From assembly GCA_964036195.1 (NCBI GenBank), contig OZ038451.1:4344529-4408528 (forward strand): DNA of 64,000 nt, written 5' to 3'. Every line of letters starts with the position of its first letter. Within the stretch, counting starts at the first letter, position 1. The notes beneath the pieces were generated by a model that was given only the letters and a program-made list of their open reading frames with translations, had not been told where the DNA came from and did not search any database. Shown piece after piece: positions 32,301 to 37,026 of the stretch. This DNA is from Sphaerolaimus hirsutus (Eukaryota; Nematoda; Chromadorea; Monhysterida; Sphaerolaimidae). The position numbers and the translations under genes are program-made.

Positions 32301-32518
32301 GTAGTACAGACCACGTTAAAATTCCGTGCACAGTTAATCATCTGCTCTATCTATGTCCCGGCTTAGATTTCAAGCGTACTGAAATATCAAATAGAAAATG
32401 TGTATCCCAATGTAGCCAGCAAGGTGATTGGCTTATGTACAGAACATGTGCGCAGCATCGGAAAATGATCAACGACATGTTACAATATGGCATCAAGCAT
32501 TTTATGAACCTAGACTAA
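20342..32518 (+). CDS. Retroelement: one 12.2-kb stop-free frame running through exons and introns into an EN-RT
   Basis: No stop occurs in this frame from 20333 (after TGA at 20330-20332) to TAA at 32516-32518. The first codon of the open stretch is not ATG; the first in-frame ATG is 20633. GC-richer coding blocks alternate with AT-rich GT-AG introns: 20858-21055, 21306-21479, 21741-22013, 22247-22450, 22577-22786, 22997-23278, 23459-23674, 24001-24186, 24329-24517, 24782-25459, 25659-25841, 25986-26192, 26340-26507 and 26576-26662. All are multiples of three (3255 nt in total) and none has a stop in the exon frame, although other frames do. Downstream come a long open linker and an endonuclease-reverse transcriptase. 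It is probably one non-LTR element whose unspliced RNA must stay translatable. A host gene with a LINE fused at its end is the alternative. The donor choice for introns 11 and 13 was partly guided by frame. Confidence 0.75.
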   Translation: MKLLVRFLCIGICLTALPLYPHNVDLDPVHNKHVSLEDNFLARVQKSGVASRIKATHRPNNNWIHLYCTDNVRQYLYVSTTVGCEYNNLTQATICAGMYDYKRQNYTIIKLTITTLNNTYIEDEYAKRSRGIFRKNTAKEQVFTYVINKKEKSIFSTSRVDGHCGIGDRLEMVGYGTILIKFYICISGNITYANTYGCSKHNNIYVVLKSDVTCPNATKTNILVLTRNIYTNQSKTIQERDGTPISAASRTQARKAKDAASLKLVAGSAKRDSQKAKNRKAGTLSESAVEGGTYSLGMTLDRQNSEQGGISRSGTLPSQLCGKWELNRWFFDAHSDETYCTHTKDIRIWHLFGGIMARITYTSGIHTVKNIKYRIPLFADANLATEEPDGCATPTLALVSDVQISAGGVTDSVAQTSPVPNLGVGFDPEEVIATYASSGVVEMDNGVQISPDTTNCRTVRDLADDLSESGVYFIEHFIGFRTMHTTLSELRKICSIPICMQKHTTDQNVSLYTAKIFMINLKLYNFFRLYDINWLRAIFLQMDHISIENNIKTYLSVDVLNVTPILDVESVTCMAGAGKLVGDTHLHPYEYALAMQRKMEENPTETPNASEVGQLCALVKLLEENHQKTCEFMKRVGLKEMHNLFFRFAYNIKWDLIVMLSNVKQNLTQLEFLILPDNSSIWANVNNLTTNHYDANFFCYLPQLEVAYAQSCGHLDKRIDELMLQISRLEVDKSALEKRVDGTIKVFAFECARLLILLKTREKEKMFNMENCTYSETFWELHFGVTIINVSNNLFIHSTRFCLLRLTYTNMSILQNMSAQDSTVGDCKRRLLALEISQKTPTATTPPVFDLASDETPKGPSYKRRLTDNIQNQGKVAKMAVQPGQVKLGMGMCPNFGLSQPVDTALSAFVGENVFNRLPVHGWDCFIRQCGNRVINDNDITIRIRNECDNHHYGIFLEKNSMLHILGHLTSHNAFTTFQCTIPPTPAPGQMANTKSAPQDDSDIVISLTDPSDPFGGYFAWRVKLDGIKFDCILTAMIYVRFDMDTISISPFKYEKIIKLFCKCMIHFEHMRTLNFLHYHTKIDIIQWIWRLDINMRDYKLKLYYTLTLPQAEAKSTTTHTLTSMATNLHQLYAKLARGKDFDPAFHEFQRGARRIWGLVRKHVMDHSLDVANSWFKSDSGRETEPFGLYPSLEAAKETVAYETLKAIIQNAVDCNTAFRWVPTSYINKIAHFWVSEKIVIKIVNINNFTQIPNTKKLKSLKFLVQKMQYRIEIIALCYAHRQLLWSSGQKKVDSAYVKTNRQIRCAGEIPASGWRGALMCGANKGRYEVVNYIFDTVVRYGLEIKENHYFEQNPILTKMFAVYTTKWLNNRFHLYVRYKCHINCTKISPLQCALPTKDGAYYMAPFMNLYGEALMEVRAKISKEMAFSRRASNGELVPIEDGEMFLQYDSEGHFDGMDRKKVYAKLQEKLLAPESYKAEVWTSFYFSIKRASLDNCHYFNLNIILGIPEIYSVLKCNWKYLPVAFMSKYTLLSNETASYNKRNTIDRLHTKVRITHTSCSNFLWMSMKLMSSDTHTMFSQLSTNALSYVSKIRKQCACEIYISEFFIDLNIPSEKKSMEYWYLPMLSNDAQDINKLGIRNIKNVLYRNGSRTLCNLTLSIDTPSYRYVVIYGTLKLYFPHTGISIKYTLEKLSSDTLSIPMSYLQARRIAALRNGWQNTEQQPPVQQDTQVTQPSQNVQRGRGYSGYRGRQPYNARGRARGQFLAQRGSFAGLSAWVQLSVNMRTKLYGLNAFYMSENFNYDRILGHKNHICNKITLLLIFYYNSTIATQNIGRGIGPNIQGPRTAYDLTQDVLQFEPEPLTEARMGVELGQASTGAISQGSIIDNIYIVFRCNNLVKYNSICVLLTNSLTSTEDGMFITVDLQHMTNAQNLQIHIKIYKCTKSTLSLIGSSSSAAANVGGVNAQQLSNILAQQQTQQRQQLVNEDIVSDDDDFDNMPSGYKLLLFEFGLRHDSNFGMGLHGGKKKLQSMFVMTFNIHIVAHISPHSMKKRIHSDAVTATIATAARAGDNSYSGVAQVSCISCSGINARCIHKIRSKMVKKLFSKQARTRDRELSRSIHCRQLLLSHLEKQNAAKCAKSLGNFLQSHAYYPEDTMIRDKAFGSKCHAVNGIVRLLNTGIDMGPQCGFRPSDHTPATNLKIVLPTETMSDPYAYFYTVLIIGDSTSSSLYNMLSRDCASAQVPVTVHGSKGLFSGRRMSTFCAGIHDVKFTTVYDMVILRSVLNACDAELFDACLFDARGVDLFFLDGVKKNVEFIQCNKSLKLQPCGKFALCLVGPTMPTCFSNNWSIAKVQETYAFLYTLESALVHLADCDLDNVIVIRVFDYLERNFAAMGFDSKFDAFLALLTKDGLHTAENGNRLLCFLIRKELLLMSVFEHIWSTHPLFWHNYNIRKCPGARRRSARTKCRGHRSNEGRPIAADKSFSTAAQMNKCVFYCRHVALGWENDDILVLFFGTLSINLRCMPVCYTVHFSKYNTWTIPRFHHNRTLTMNTMLCNHGNTAYQFSNTTSWHLLYYPSYLGTRPYVRFSFKFFVNIRYQKKFDINHTFNAMGYHTFCRGKSVIRVKKYPLLNFLKKKQVVNKTFFKKTSFLTLCKGVSISNICNCLIRRKIVFFKKNSVLKKIDFKKSSFLKKTFFLETMISRPSLFEFIKLLLFTSYTCIIDEELHYSYFGTIIREHSSCKCDGHFSSKYCVYECANMCILYKEYRTYICCLESTKCHTHINDKSLKKLTIPDNISVISKVTFCKSRACISRIAYCSYAQILVRYFVTGYLGSLGGGPILTDNLCCMLFNDWAVKKCTGVQIILNGTGVQVTLRQIRSENMSRVLHFYHFFVCYILNDNSDILSWLSITMSWIDKIGHFIIMIQLLRRMNGQRKNQLENQKMTIWLLSFTFMFTKINCATEFEHIVGNDEYLYSIPLLILYQNARYLRWKKTELLATILNTGCDVMCFVETHFKCLTEAIHVPGYIGIHKFKTDTQAGGISVYIKRSIKFTNIDYVNDNNILGILIHTIKTKINITTCYLINNSKAKKSKNVTELNDKILAEIGAKMSNLDEKGYCSLIVGDFNGHIGNDELGLIGNNEMANENGKLIRDWQAKYGPYLLNRDFNELWTYERSNAKSAIDLCFTNRKLQNFSGWIDSTGKLCPLTSDHHAIFVKIINTPKLQKKTEHAKIKKLNKSELLTMNQKLSGLEPKSYHEILSTIHETCNEINDENLYVQEGKMQKCPKVKASIIKLHRNIAKVRRKIQINGKTEILRKELRLYQHKLNREKKELNRKHKDIELEKIHDNKSRELNTVYKHINKNWQGTRQVTEMTDKDGNILENNEKMNAEMTRVWGNIMTANPGSPTYYPPESKTLPQDAQDELIEDFTIEELSKALKQLQNNKSPGTTGIHHETLKMLPLTFQTALLDMYNKWLNGVDIPIEAKICKMVLLHKKGDKSKMDNYRTLGISCNIKKVYMIMLNNRLIKLAEDEDIFTELQGGFRPNRRTCDNVLVLNTCYNYATANGNDFFTCFVDAVKAFDRVNRDKLWKKLLDIGIPTKMVTAISQAYTNIKVNMTYGDYMSDDLGYPIGVAQGCALSPTLYALYMHDLATELMSTGQGAKLGKGQLKLPALFFADDIVLMANTASELQDLMIRFTNWSWKWNITINQNKSHILRWGKKQLGRSWPLGYDKNKEIGKIAECNEIKYLGVTICDNKDPFKTHIKNCVTKMLKHSSLAILSSNNTTKPMLYAKMTYKSYIEPASMYGLEVTGADKDNLKKMDKIYMQTMKRAVHLPNSTSTASLLIDLGGELPSDKYHQMTITFTNYVNKLDDSRLVKRALSIDRSLCSSTRLMHHSTISNRYKHCVEEINIPLIHAPILTKTNIKLATNQNRQQISVLKMKTQNVATIRSDIGQQAHPLHLHYNQLTWLAARHNSIRQYGRRGRKICTLCSTDHVKIPCTVNHLLYLCPGLDFKRTEISNRKCVSQCSQQGDWLMYRTCAQHRKMINDMLQYGIKHFMNLD
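20633..27809 (+). CDS. Spliced ORF1 of the retroelement (Gag-like, coiled coil, RG-rich, SGNH hydrolase)
   Basis: Removing the fourteen in-frame introns and a 67-nt intron at 27641-27707 gives one frame from ATG 20633 to TGA 27807-27809, about 1284 residues. The 5' end is uncertain: another intron near 20592-20708 is possible. In order it shows a basic region, a coiled-coil block (exon 22451-22576), a block with many aromatic residues (23675-24781), an RG-rich segment (GRGYSGYRGR, exon 25460-25658), a Gln-rich stretch with four Asp (26193-26339) and an SGNH-type hydrolase (26663 on). The last exon is again RG-rich (GGAQGRNAGG). RNA binding and particle formation are guesses from composition. 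Confidence 0.5.
26663..27640 (+). CDS. SGNH/GDSL-type hydrolase domain of ORF1
   Basis: This is the longest uninterrupted exon of ORF1. LIIGDSTSSSLY holds the block I GDS serine, and TKDGLHTAENGNRLL near the end has the block V Asp-x-x-His. Both are classical for SGNH esterases, and esterase-type ORF1 proteins are known in CR1-like LINEs. The domain is about 220 residues, roughly the usual size. Substrate is unknown. Confidence 0.65.
27810..29287 (+). other. Stop-free AT-rich linker between ORF1 and ORF2
   Basis: About 490 codons stay open in the ORF2 frame although composition is intron-like and the amino acids are rich in Ile, Cys, His, Lys and Phe. At 28217-28440 runs of T and A alternate and encode Lys/Phe-rich stretches. 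It resembles no protein. It may be a long retained intron or a read-through spacer. Candidate acceptors lie near 29222, before the endonuclease. Confidence 0.6.
29288..32518 (+). CDS. ORF2: APE-like endonuclease and non-LTR reverse transcriptase
   Basis: The endonuclease begins at NARYLRWKKTELLA, with FVETHF, IVGDFNGH and TSDHHAIF supplying the usual Asn, Glu, Asp/Asn and His residues. The reverse transcriptase shows FVDAVKAFDRV (motif A), GVAQGCALSP (motif B) and FADD at 31355-31366 (motif C, with Phe in place of the common Tyr). A C-terminal Cys-Cys-His-Cys knuckle (CTLC then NHLLYLC) follows. All catalytic residues appear present, so the copy may be young. The clade is Jockey/CR1-like in a broad sense. 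No separate start codon with an upstream stop exists, because the frame is continuous with ORF1. Confidence 0.9.
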   Translation, partial: NARYLRWKKTELLATILNTGCDVMCFVETHFKCLTEAIHVPGYIGIHKFKTDTQAGGISVYIKRSIKFTNIDYVNDNNILGILIHTIKTKINITTCYLINNSKAKKSKNVTELNDKILAEIGAKMSNLDEKGYCSLIVGDFNGHIGNDELGLIGNNEMANENGKLIRDWQAKYGPYLLNRDFNELWTYERSNAKSAIDLCFTNRKLQNFSGWIDSTGKLCPLTSDHHAIFVKIINTPKLQKKTEHAKIKKLNKSELLTMNQKLSGLEPKSYHEILSTIHETCNEINDENLYVQEGKMQKCPKVKASIIKLHRNIAKVRRKIQINGKTEILRKELRLYQHKLNREKKELNRKHKDIELEKIHDNKSRELNTVYKHINKNWQGTRQVTEMTDKDGNILENNEKMNAEMTRVWGNIMTANPGSPTYYPPESKTLPQDAQDELIEDFTIEELSKALKQLQNNKSPGTTGIHHETLKMLPLTFQTALLDMYNKWLNGVDIPIEAKICKMVLLHKKGDKSKMDNYRTLGISCNIKKVYMIMLNNRLIKLAEDEDIFTELQGGFRPNRRTCDNVLVLNTCYNYATANGNDFFTCFVDAVKAFDRVNRDKLWKKLLDIGIPTKMVTAISQAYTNIKVNMTYGDYMSDDLGYPIGVAQGCALSPTLYALYMHDLATELMSTGQGAKLGKGQLKLPALFFADDIVLMANTASELQDLMIRFTNWSWKWNITINQNKSHILRWGKKQLGRSWPLGYDKNKEIGKIAECNEIKYLGVTICDNKDPFKTHIKNCVTKMLKHSSLAILSSNNTTKPMLYAKMTYKSYIEPASMYGLEVTGADKDNLKKMDKIYMQTMKRAVHLPNSTSTASLLIDLGGELPSDKYHQMTITFTNYVNKLDDSRLVKRALSIDRSLCSSTRLMHHSTISNRYKHCVEEINIPLIHAPILTKTNIKLATNQNRQQISVLKMKTQNVATIRSDIGQQAHPLHLHYNQLTWLAARHNSIRQYGRRGRKICTLCSTDHVKIPCTVNHLLYLCPGLDFKRTEISNRKCVSQCSQQGDWLMYRTCAQHRKMINDMLQYGIKHFMNLD

Positions 32519-32687
32519 CTATAAAAATATGTATAAATTGCCAGCAACTCACACGCCCATCTGTTCTATAAGTGATGGTCAAAGGCCGGAAACCTTCCCG
32601 GCCACACACTTTTAGGAATGTGAGGGCCAAAAGTGATAGGATAAATGTCAACAAAAAGGGGAATTAAACCTGTGAATTGCTGGCTAC
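32519..32687. other. Probable 3' untranslated end of the retroelement
   Basis: Follows TAA of ORF2. It contains a hairpin AAGGCCGGAAACCTTCCCGGCC near 32580 and GAATTAAACC near 32662. There is no A tail or clear tandem repeat, so the exact 3' end is not fixed. Confidence 0.35.
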
Positions 32688-33038
32688 CTACTTACTAGTC
32701 AGAAAACTGATAGTTAGCGTAAAATCACCCAGCCCGCAGGTCAGTTCAGCGACTGCATATCGACTGATATGATGGTCAAACAGCGGTAGATACACGGTAG
32801 CTGCGGCCTGCGATACATTGCTGCCAACCACGTGGTCGATCTCCATGGGGACTGGCTGTAGATGACTCTGTATGAATGGCAGAGCACACAATGGTTAGAG
32901 GGGTATGGCAGGCTGCAACACTCTTCTTCCCATACCTGTGGCGTGCTGCCAATAATAGGCTGAATGGTTGGATGCTGAATAATATGTGCCGAAATATACA
33001 TCTCGGAAACATCGTTGGTTTTGTGCAACTGTAGCAAC
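32688..33038 (-). CDS. Two exons of an unrecognised minus-strand gene
   Basis: Exon 32936-33038 (acceptor TTACGCAG, donor GTATGG) joins in phase 0 to 32688-32867 (acceptor ATACAG). The second ends in TAG, or may instead use the donor GTAAGT that overlaps it. The reading is GC-richer than its surroundings and encodes PMEIDHVVGSNVSQAAATVY and similar non-repetitive sequence. The family is not recognised and upstream exons were not found. The retroelement ends very close downstream. Confidence 0.5.
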
Positions 33039-33097
33039 CTGCGTAAAAAGTCCCTACATAGCATTTTTGTAAATAGAACCTAACCACAACTTGTCTC

Positions 33098-33677
33098 TAG
33101 GGTGTCAAAAAATTTTTTTACGGAAAACGGAAACGGAAACGGAAAAAAAAAATTCAGCTGCCAGAAAACGGAATGGAAAACGGAAAAAATTGCACTTGGC
33201 AGAAAACGGAAACGGAAACGGAAAAAAATTTCAGCGGCCGGAAAACGGAAAAAAAGGCTGAAAAAACGGAACCGGAAAAATCAAATTTGCACAGAAATGG
33301 AAAAACTTGCTGAAATTTTGCCAGAAAATGGATAAAATTTGCTGAAATTTTGCTGGAAGAGGAAAAAAATTTGCAGTAATTTTGCTGGAAACATAAATTT
33401 TTTTACATCATTGACAATTTGCATGAATTTTTACCAGTTTGGCTGATCAGAAAACAGAAAGTTGAGCCAGAAAAAGGTAAAATGAGGCGGAAAAAATGGA
33501 AAATTGAGGCAGAAAACAGAAAAAAATGCGGAAAAACTGAAAATTTAGCCGGAAAATGGAAAATGAGCCAGAAAAACGGAAACGGAAAAAAAGTTGCCGG
33601 AAAACAGAACGGAAAACGGAAAAAATTGCCTGCGGATAACTGAAATGGAAAACAGAAAACGGAAATTTGACACCCTA
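33098..33677. mobile_element. TAGGGTGTC element (AAACGG word)
   Basis: Inverted ends TAGGGTGTCAAAAAATTT and AAATTTGACACCCTA enclose ACGGAAAACGGAAACGG words and GAAAAAATTTGC spacers. No perfect target duplication is seen. A relic of the right end (GACACCCTA) lies at 3455. Confidence 0.75.
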
Positions 33678-34671
33678 GTAACAACCAGGCGTAATAAATT
33701 TTTAGAAAATGACCACAAAGTTGAATATATATGTGGGTGGAACTGGATTTGTCGTGCTCAAAGCTCGCTGAAATCAGTTGAACAAATGCCTGGTGTTTGC
33801 ATACTAATATTTACAGTTGTGCAATTTACATTTGTGCATATTGATTTAGTTGACAAAAATGTTCAAATGATGTGTCATTCTGCACGTGCATAGTTATCAC
33901 TTATTGAGTAGAACTAGCACACGTAGATATACCAATAACGGTGAAAACTGTTGTTGATTTCTCACTAGGTACACAATTGAAAAAGATTATCATATCAAGG
34001 TGCTATAGCCATGTAAATAAAATAAACAATATACATTATGAAACTTCATGGCCATTTTATATTTCACCAGCAAACCAGCTAGTAAGATAGCTGCTAGAAC
34101 CATGATAATTGTCAACTAGAGCAAACTTTAGCAATGAACAGCTGTAAAACTAAATTATTTTCTTCAAAATTGGTTCAGGTAGGGATTCATTATTTTTGTT
34201 CTACTATTTACAACACTCACTCACTTTTCTATCGACTGTTGACAGATGTTTTTATATTATTTGAGATATTGAGCCTCACATTTACATTGCTTTTTATAAC
34301 AAATTCAGTGTGCTGTGACAATCATTTCCCAATCTCTGCCTTAAATTTATTCATTCCATTCCCAGTTATTGTATCAATTAAACAGGTATTCTTTGTAGCT
34401 AAACTGAAGGGCCTTGGTATTGGACATCACCTATATGTATCTACTACTTTGGCCTTTATAGTGACTTGCTCCAACTAAAACCCCACATAAATTTTTTCCC
34501 CATTTTGTAGCTAGATAAATTTGATGTAGTATTTACAGGGCCAGCAAAATTCACTGTAGTCAACAAATGCAACTTTAGCAATGTTTGTAAGGAATGACAA
34601 CGGTGCCAATTAGTGATGTAAAAAGCGCCAACACTTTAGCAGCACATGCAACACAGCCATATACCGTATTT
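33678..34671. other. No gene recognised
   Basis: AT-rich sequence with a TAGTGATG-type relic at about 34612-34645. An open stretch at 34134-34478 is hydrophobic but has no recognisable motif and is not annotated as a gene. Confidence 0.4.
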
Positions 34672-34984
34672 GCTTGAATAATTCCCCTGGGGAATTAATT
34701 TTTCATCAGAGTTTTTGCAGGCGGATCTATTTGAGGGGGAATTATTCAAGTGTGAATTACCATTTCGTCAAAATTGTCAAGCATGTTTCTATCAACTCAA
34801 TCTACAAAATATGTTTTATGAAAACAATCACATGCAATTTTTGTTCAAACAAGGGCATAACACATTGATTATACGTCTTAAGGGCGGAATTTTCTCCTCA
34901 CTCATCCTGCAGGGGGATTATTCAAGCGGGGGGGGATTTTTCAGGGGGGTTGTTCAAGGAGGAATTATTCAAGCAAATACGGTA
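34672..34984. mobile_element. TACCGTATT element (GAATAATTCCCC word)
   Basis: It begins TACCGTATTTGCTTGAATAA and ends TTATTCAAGCAAATACGGTA. Inside, GAATTATTCAAG and GGGGGATTATTCAAG repeat the word found just inside the terminus, instead of the CTCGAAATA word of other copies. Confidence 0.8.
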
Positions 34985-35329
34985 TCCCAATGCTTTTCCC
35001 ATCGCTACCCATTGGACTCGCAGTTGCGAAGTTGCAGAATCACAAGCAGGATTTAAGCAATTTGCATATTGTATTAATGATTACTCATCATGACCAATGT
35101 TGATCTAGAAATACTTGACTTTAAAAATATACACTATAGGTAGTTATTTAGGTAATTTGAAATAGGAGGACGATTTTTGTTTCCGCATGGTTAATTTTAT
35201 GCGAATTGAATTCATCGCGGCGAGGGGAAGCGATGACCGTGTTTGTGATAGGTATTTATTGATAGGTAAATACTAATTTACCATAGTTCTCCCAGAAAGA
35301 ATGGTGAAATGTACTTTTGTGAAATCTTT

Positions 35330-35945
35330 CATTCAACATTCACAGATTTGTCTTTGGATATATATGTATGTATTTGGGTAAAATATAAAAAAGTATGAAA
35401 ATTGGCGATTTTGAGCAAACATTTAGACAAAATCTCGGAAAAATCGCTCCAGGTAGCTACGTAGCTGGGCGATTGTGGGAGTGTTTTCTGGGGATCATAA
35501 TCATAGATAGATAGCTGTGCGGTTTCGTCGGGGGGGGGGGGGGTACACAACCAAGGTATAACTAAGGTATAACTTTTGGCTCTAAAAATCTGACGAAAAC
35601 AATATAAGGTATACCTTATATTAGAGGAAATACGGTATTAGTCTACAGGGGACTTTTTTAATAGCATAAAATGGCAAATAACACATGATCTAGTGATTTT
35701 GAAGGTTAAAATATTTAAAAAGTTATGAACATTAATGATTTTGAGTGAAAATTTGGGCAAAATTCCTCAAAAACACTAATTTTTACGTTTTCTGGGCGGA
35801 AAAGTATTTTACTCATGTTTACTTATAAGTAAGAGTAAAAAAATTACTTTACGTTTTCTGTACTCAGGGTGTGAGTAAAAAATAAATACTTTACGTTTAC
35901 GCATACTTCGAAAAACGTTCAGTACTTTTAACAACTCTGGTTTGA
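35330..35945. repeat. Word-iterating relics
   Basis: Positions 35380-35560 carry AGCGATTTT-type words like those at 47830-48060. Positions 35541-35639 end AGAGGAAATACGGTA with a GGTATACCTTATA word. Positions 35770-35945 end CAACTCTGG after ACGTTTAC words, a truncated CAGAGTTG element. No gene is seen between these. Confidence 0.5.
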
Positions 35946-36239
35946 TAAATAGCATTGCGCTCTTATTCACTGTTGGTTGGATGTTTGCGAAATTTACGAG
36001 AAAATAGCGTGCATCCCTCTAATAAGAGGTATTTACCCTCTATTTGTAGGTGCTGAAAAGTGACGAAATAAATTGCAGGTATAACTGTAATTGGAGCTAA
36101 TATGGTAAATATGCAGCGACGCGGAAGTAAATCCATTATAAATGTTTATCAACTCATTCGGAATGTTTGTACCTTTATAAAACTATCAATGTTGGTAGGT
36201 ACATGTTTACAACATCCGAAAATACAATAAAAACGACTA

Positions 36240-36420
36240 GTGATGTAAAAGCGCCATGGCGCTTTTGGCGCTTGGCGCCTGTTTCCTGTGGCGCCATTGG
36301 CGCTTGGCGCTGTGCTACGGAAAAGCGCCATGGCGCTTTTAACGCTTGGCGCTATGATGCCGTGGCGCCATTAGCGCTTGGCGCTAGCGTTTTAAAAAGC
36401 GCCAAAAAAGCGCCAAGCAG
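36240..36420. mobile_element. TAGTGATG element, GGCGCC word, right end lacking TACATCACTA
   Basis: It starts TAGTGATGTAAAAGCGCC and finishes AAAAAGCGCCAAAAAAGCGC. The copies at 54976-55110 and, inverted, 41862-42087 finish the same way, which suggests a distinct subfamily with unlike ends. Confidence 0.65.
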
Positions 36421-36591
36421 TTCAACAATTATTTCATTATTTTCTACAAAAAGAGCTTGTGTGTAAAATTTGAATAAGCAAAAGTGCTACTGGAAGTGTA
36501 TTCCAGGAAAAACAATCCCTCTTCTTGCTTATTTTGTCAAACATGTCAATGGAATTACAAGGATATTCAACATTTGCCCCATATAACGGCC

Positions 36592-36829
36592 CTCCACACA
36601 CTTGTTTTCAATGACACCCAATGGCAAATAGTTGCCAACCTACTTCAAAGCTTGCTGACGAGCCGACGAACAACGTTCATGCAAATAGTTGTATTATATG
36701 TGCAATGCACGGATGGATGTTATCAAGGATGTTTACAAGAATGGTTAGTGTTACTCATGAGCAAGCTTGGAATTGGGATAGGAACTATTGGTTTACATTG
36801 GGTGTCATTATCACCTGGTGTGTGTAGAG
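36592..36829. mobile_element. CACACACTTG inverted-repeat element
   Basis: Ends CCACACACTTG and CTGGTGTGTG, with ATGACACCCAATGG inside the left end and TTGGGTGTCATTAT inside the right. It shares AAAGCTTGCTGACGAGCC with the elements near 54810 and 41260. Confidence 0.55.
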
Positions 36830-37026
36830 CCAATCCGACTATAGACCTGTGTAGTACACACAGAAGATGAATGTATCCCACCAAATCGGAGGGGAGCGTC
36901 AGCACCAGCCAATGGAGGTCAGGCACACAAAAATGCGGACATAGACACGTTCAACTCAAATATACAATATCCAAAAATATGAACACTTTTTTTAGATGGT
37001 TTGCCAACATAGACCCAAACTCCAAA

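Noticed and set aside
34134..34478. Possible membrane protein gene on the plus strand
   Set aside because: Hydrophobicity follows from T-rich DNA; no motif, splice context or second copy supports it.
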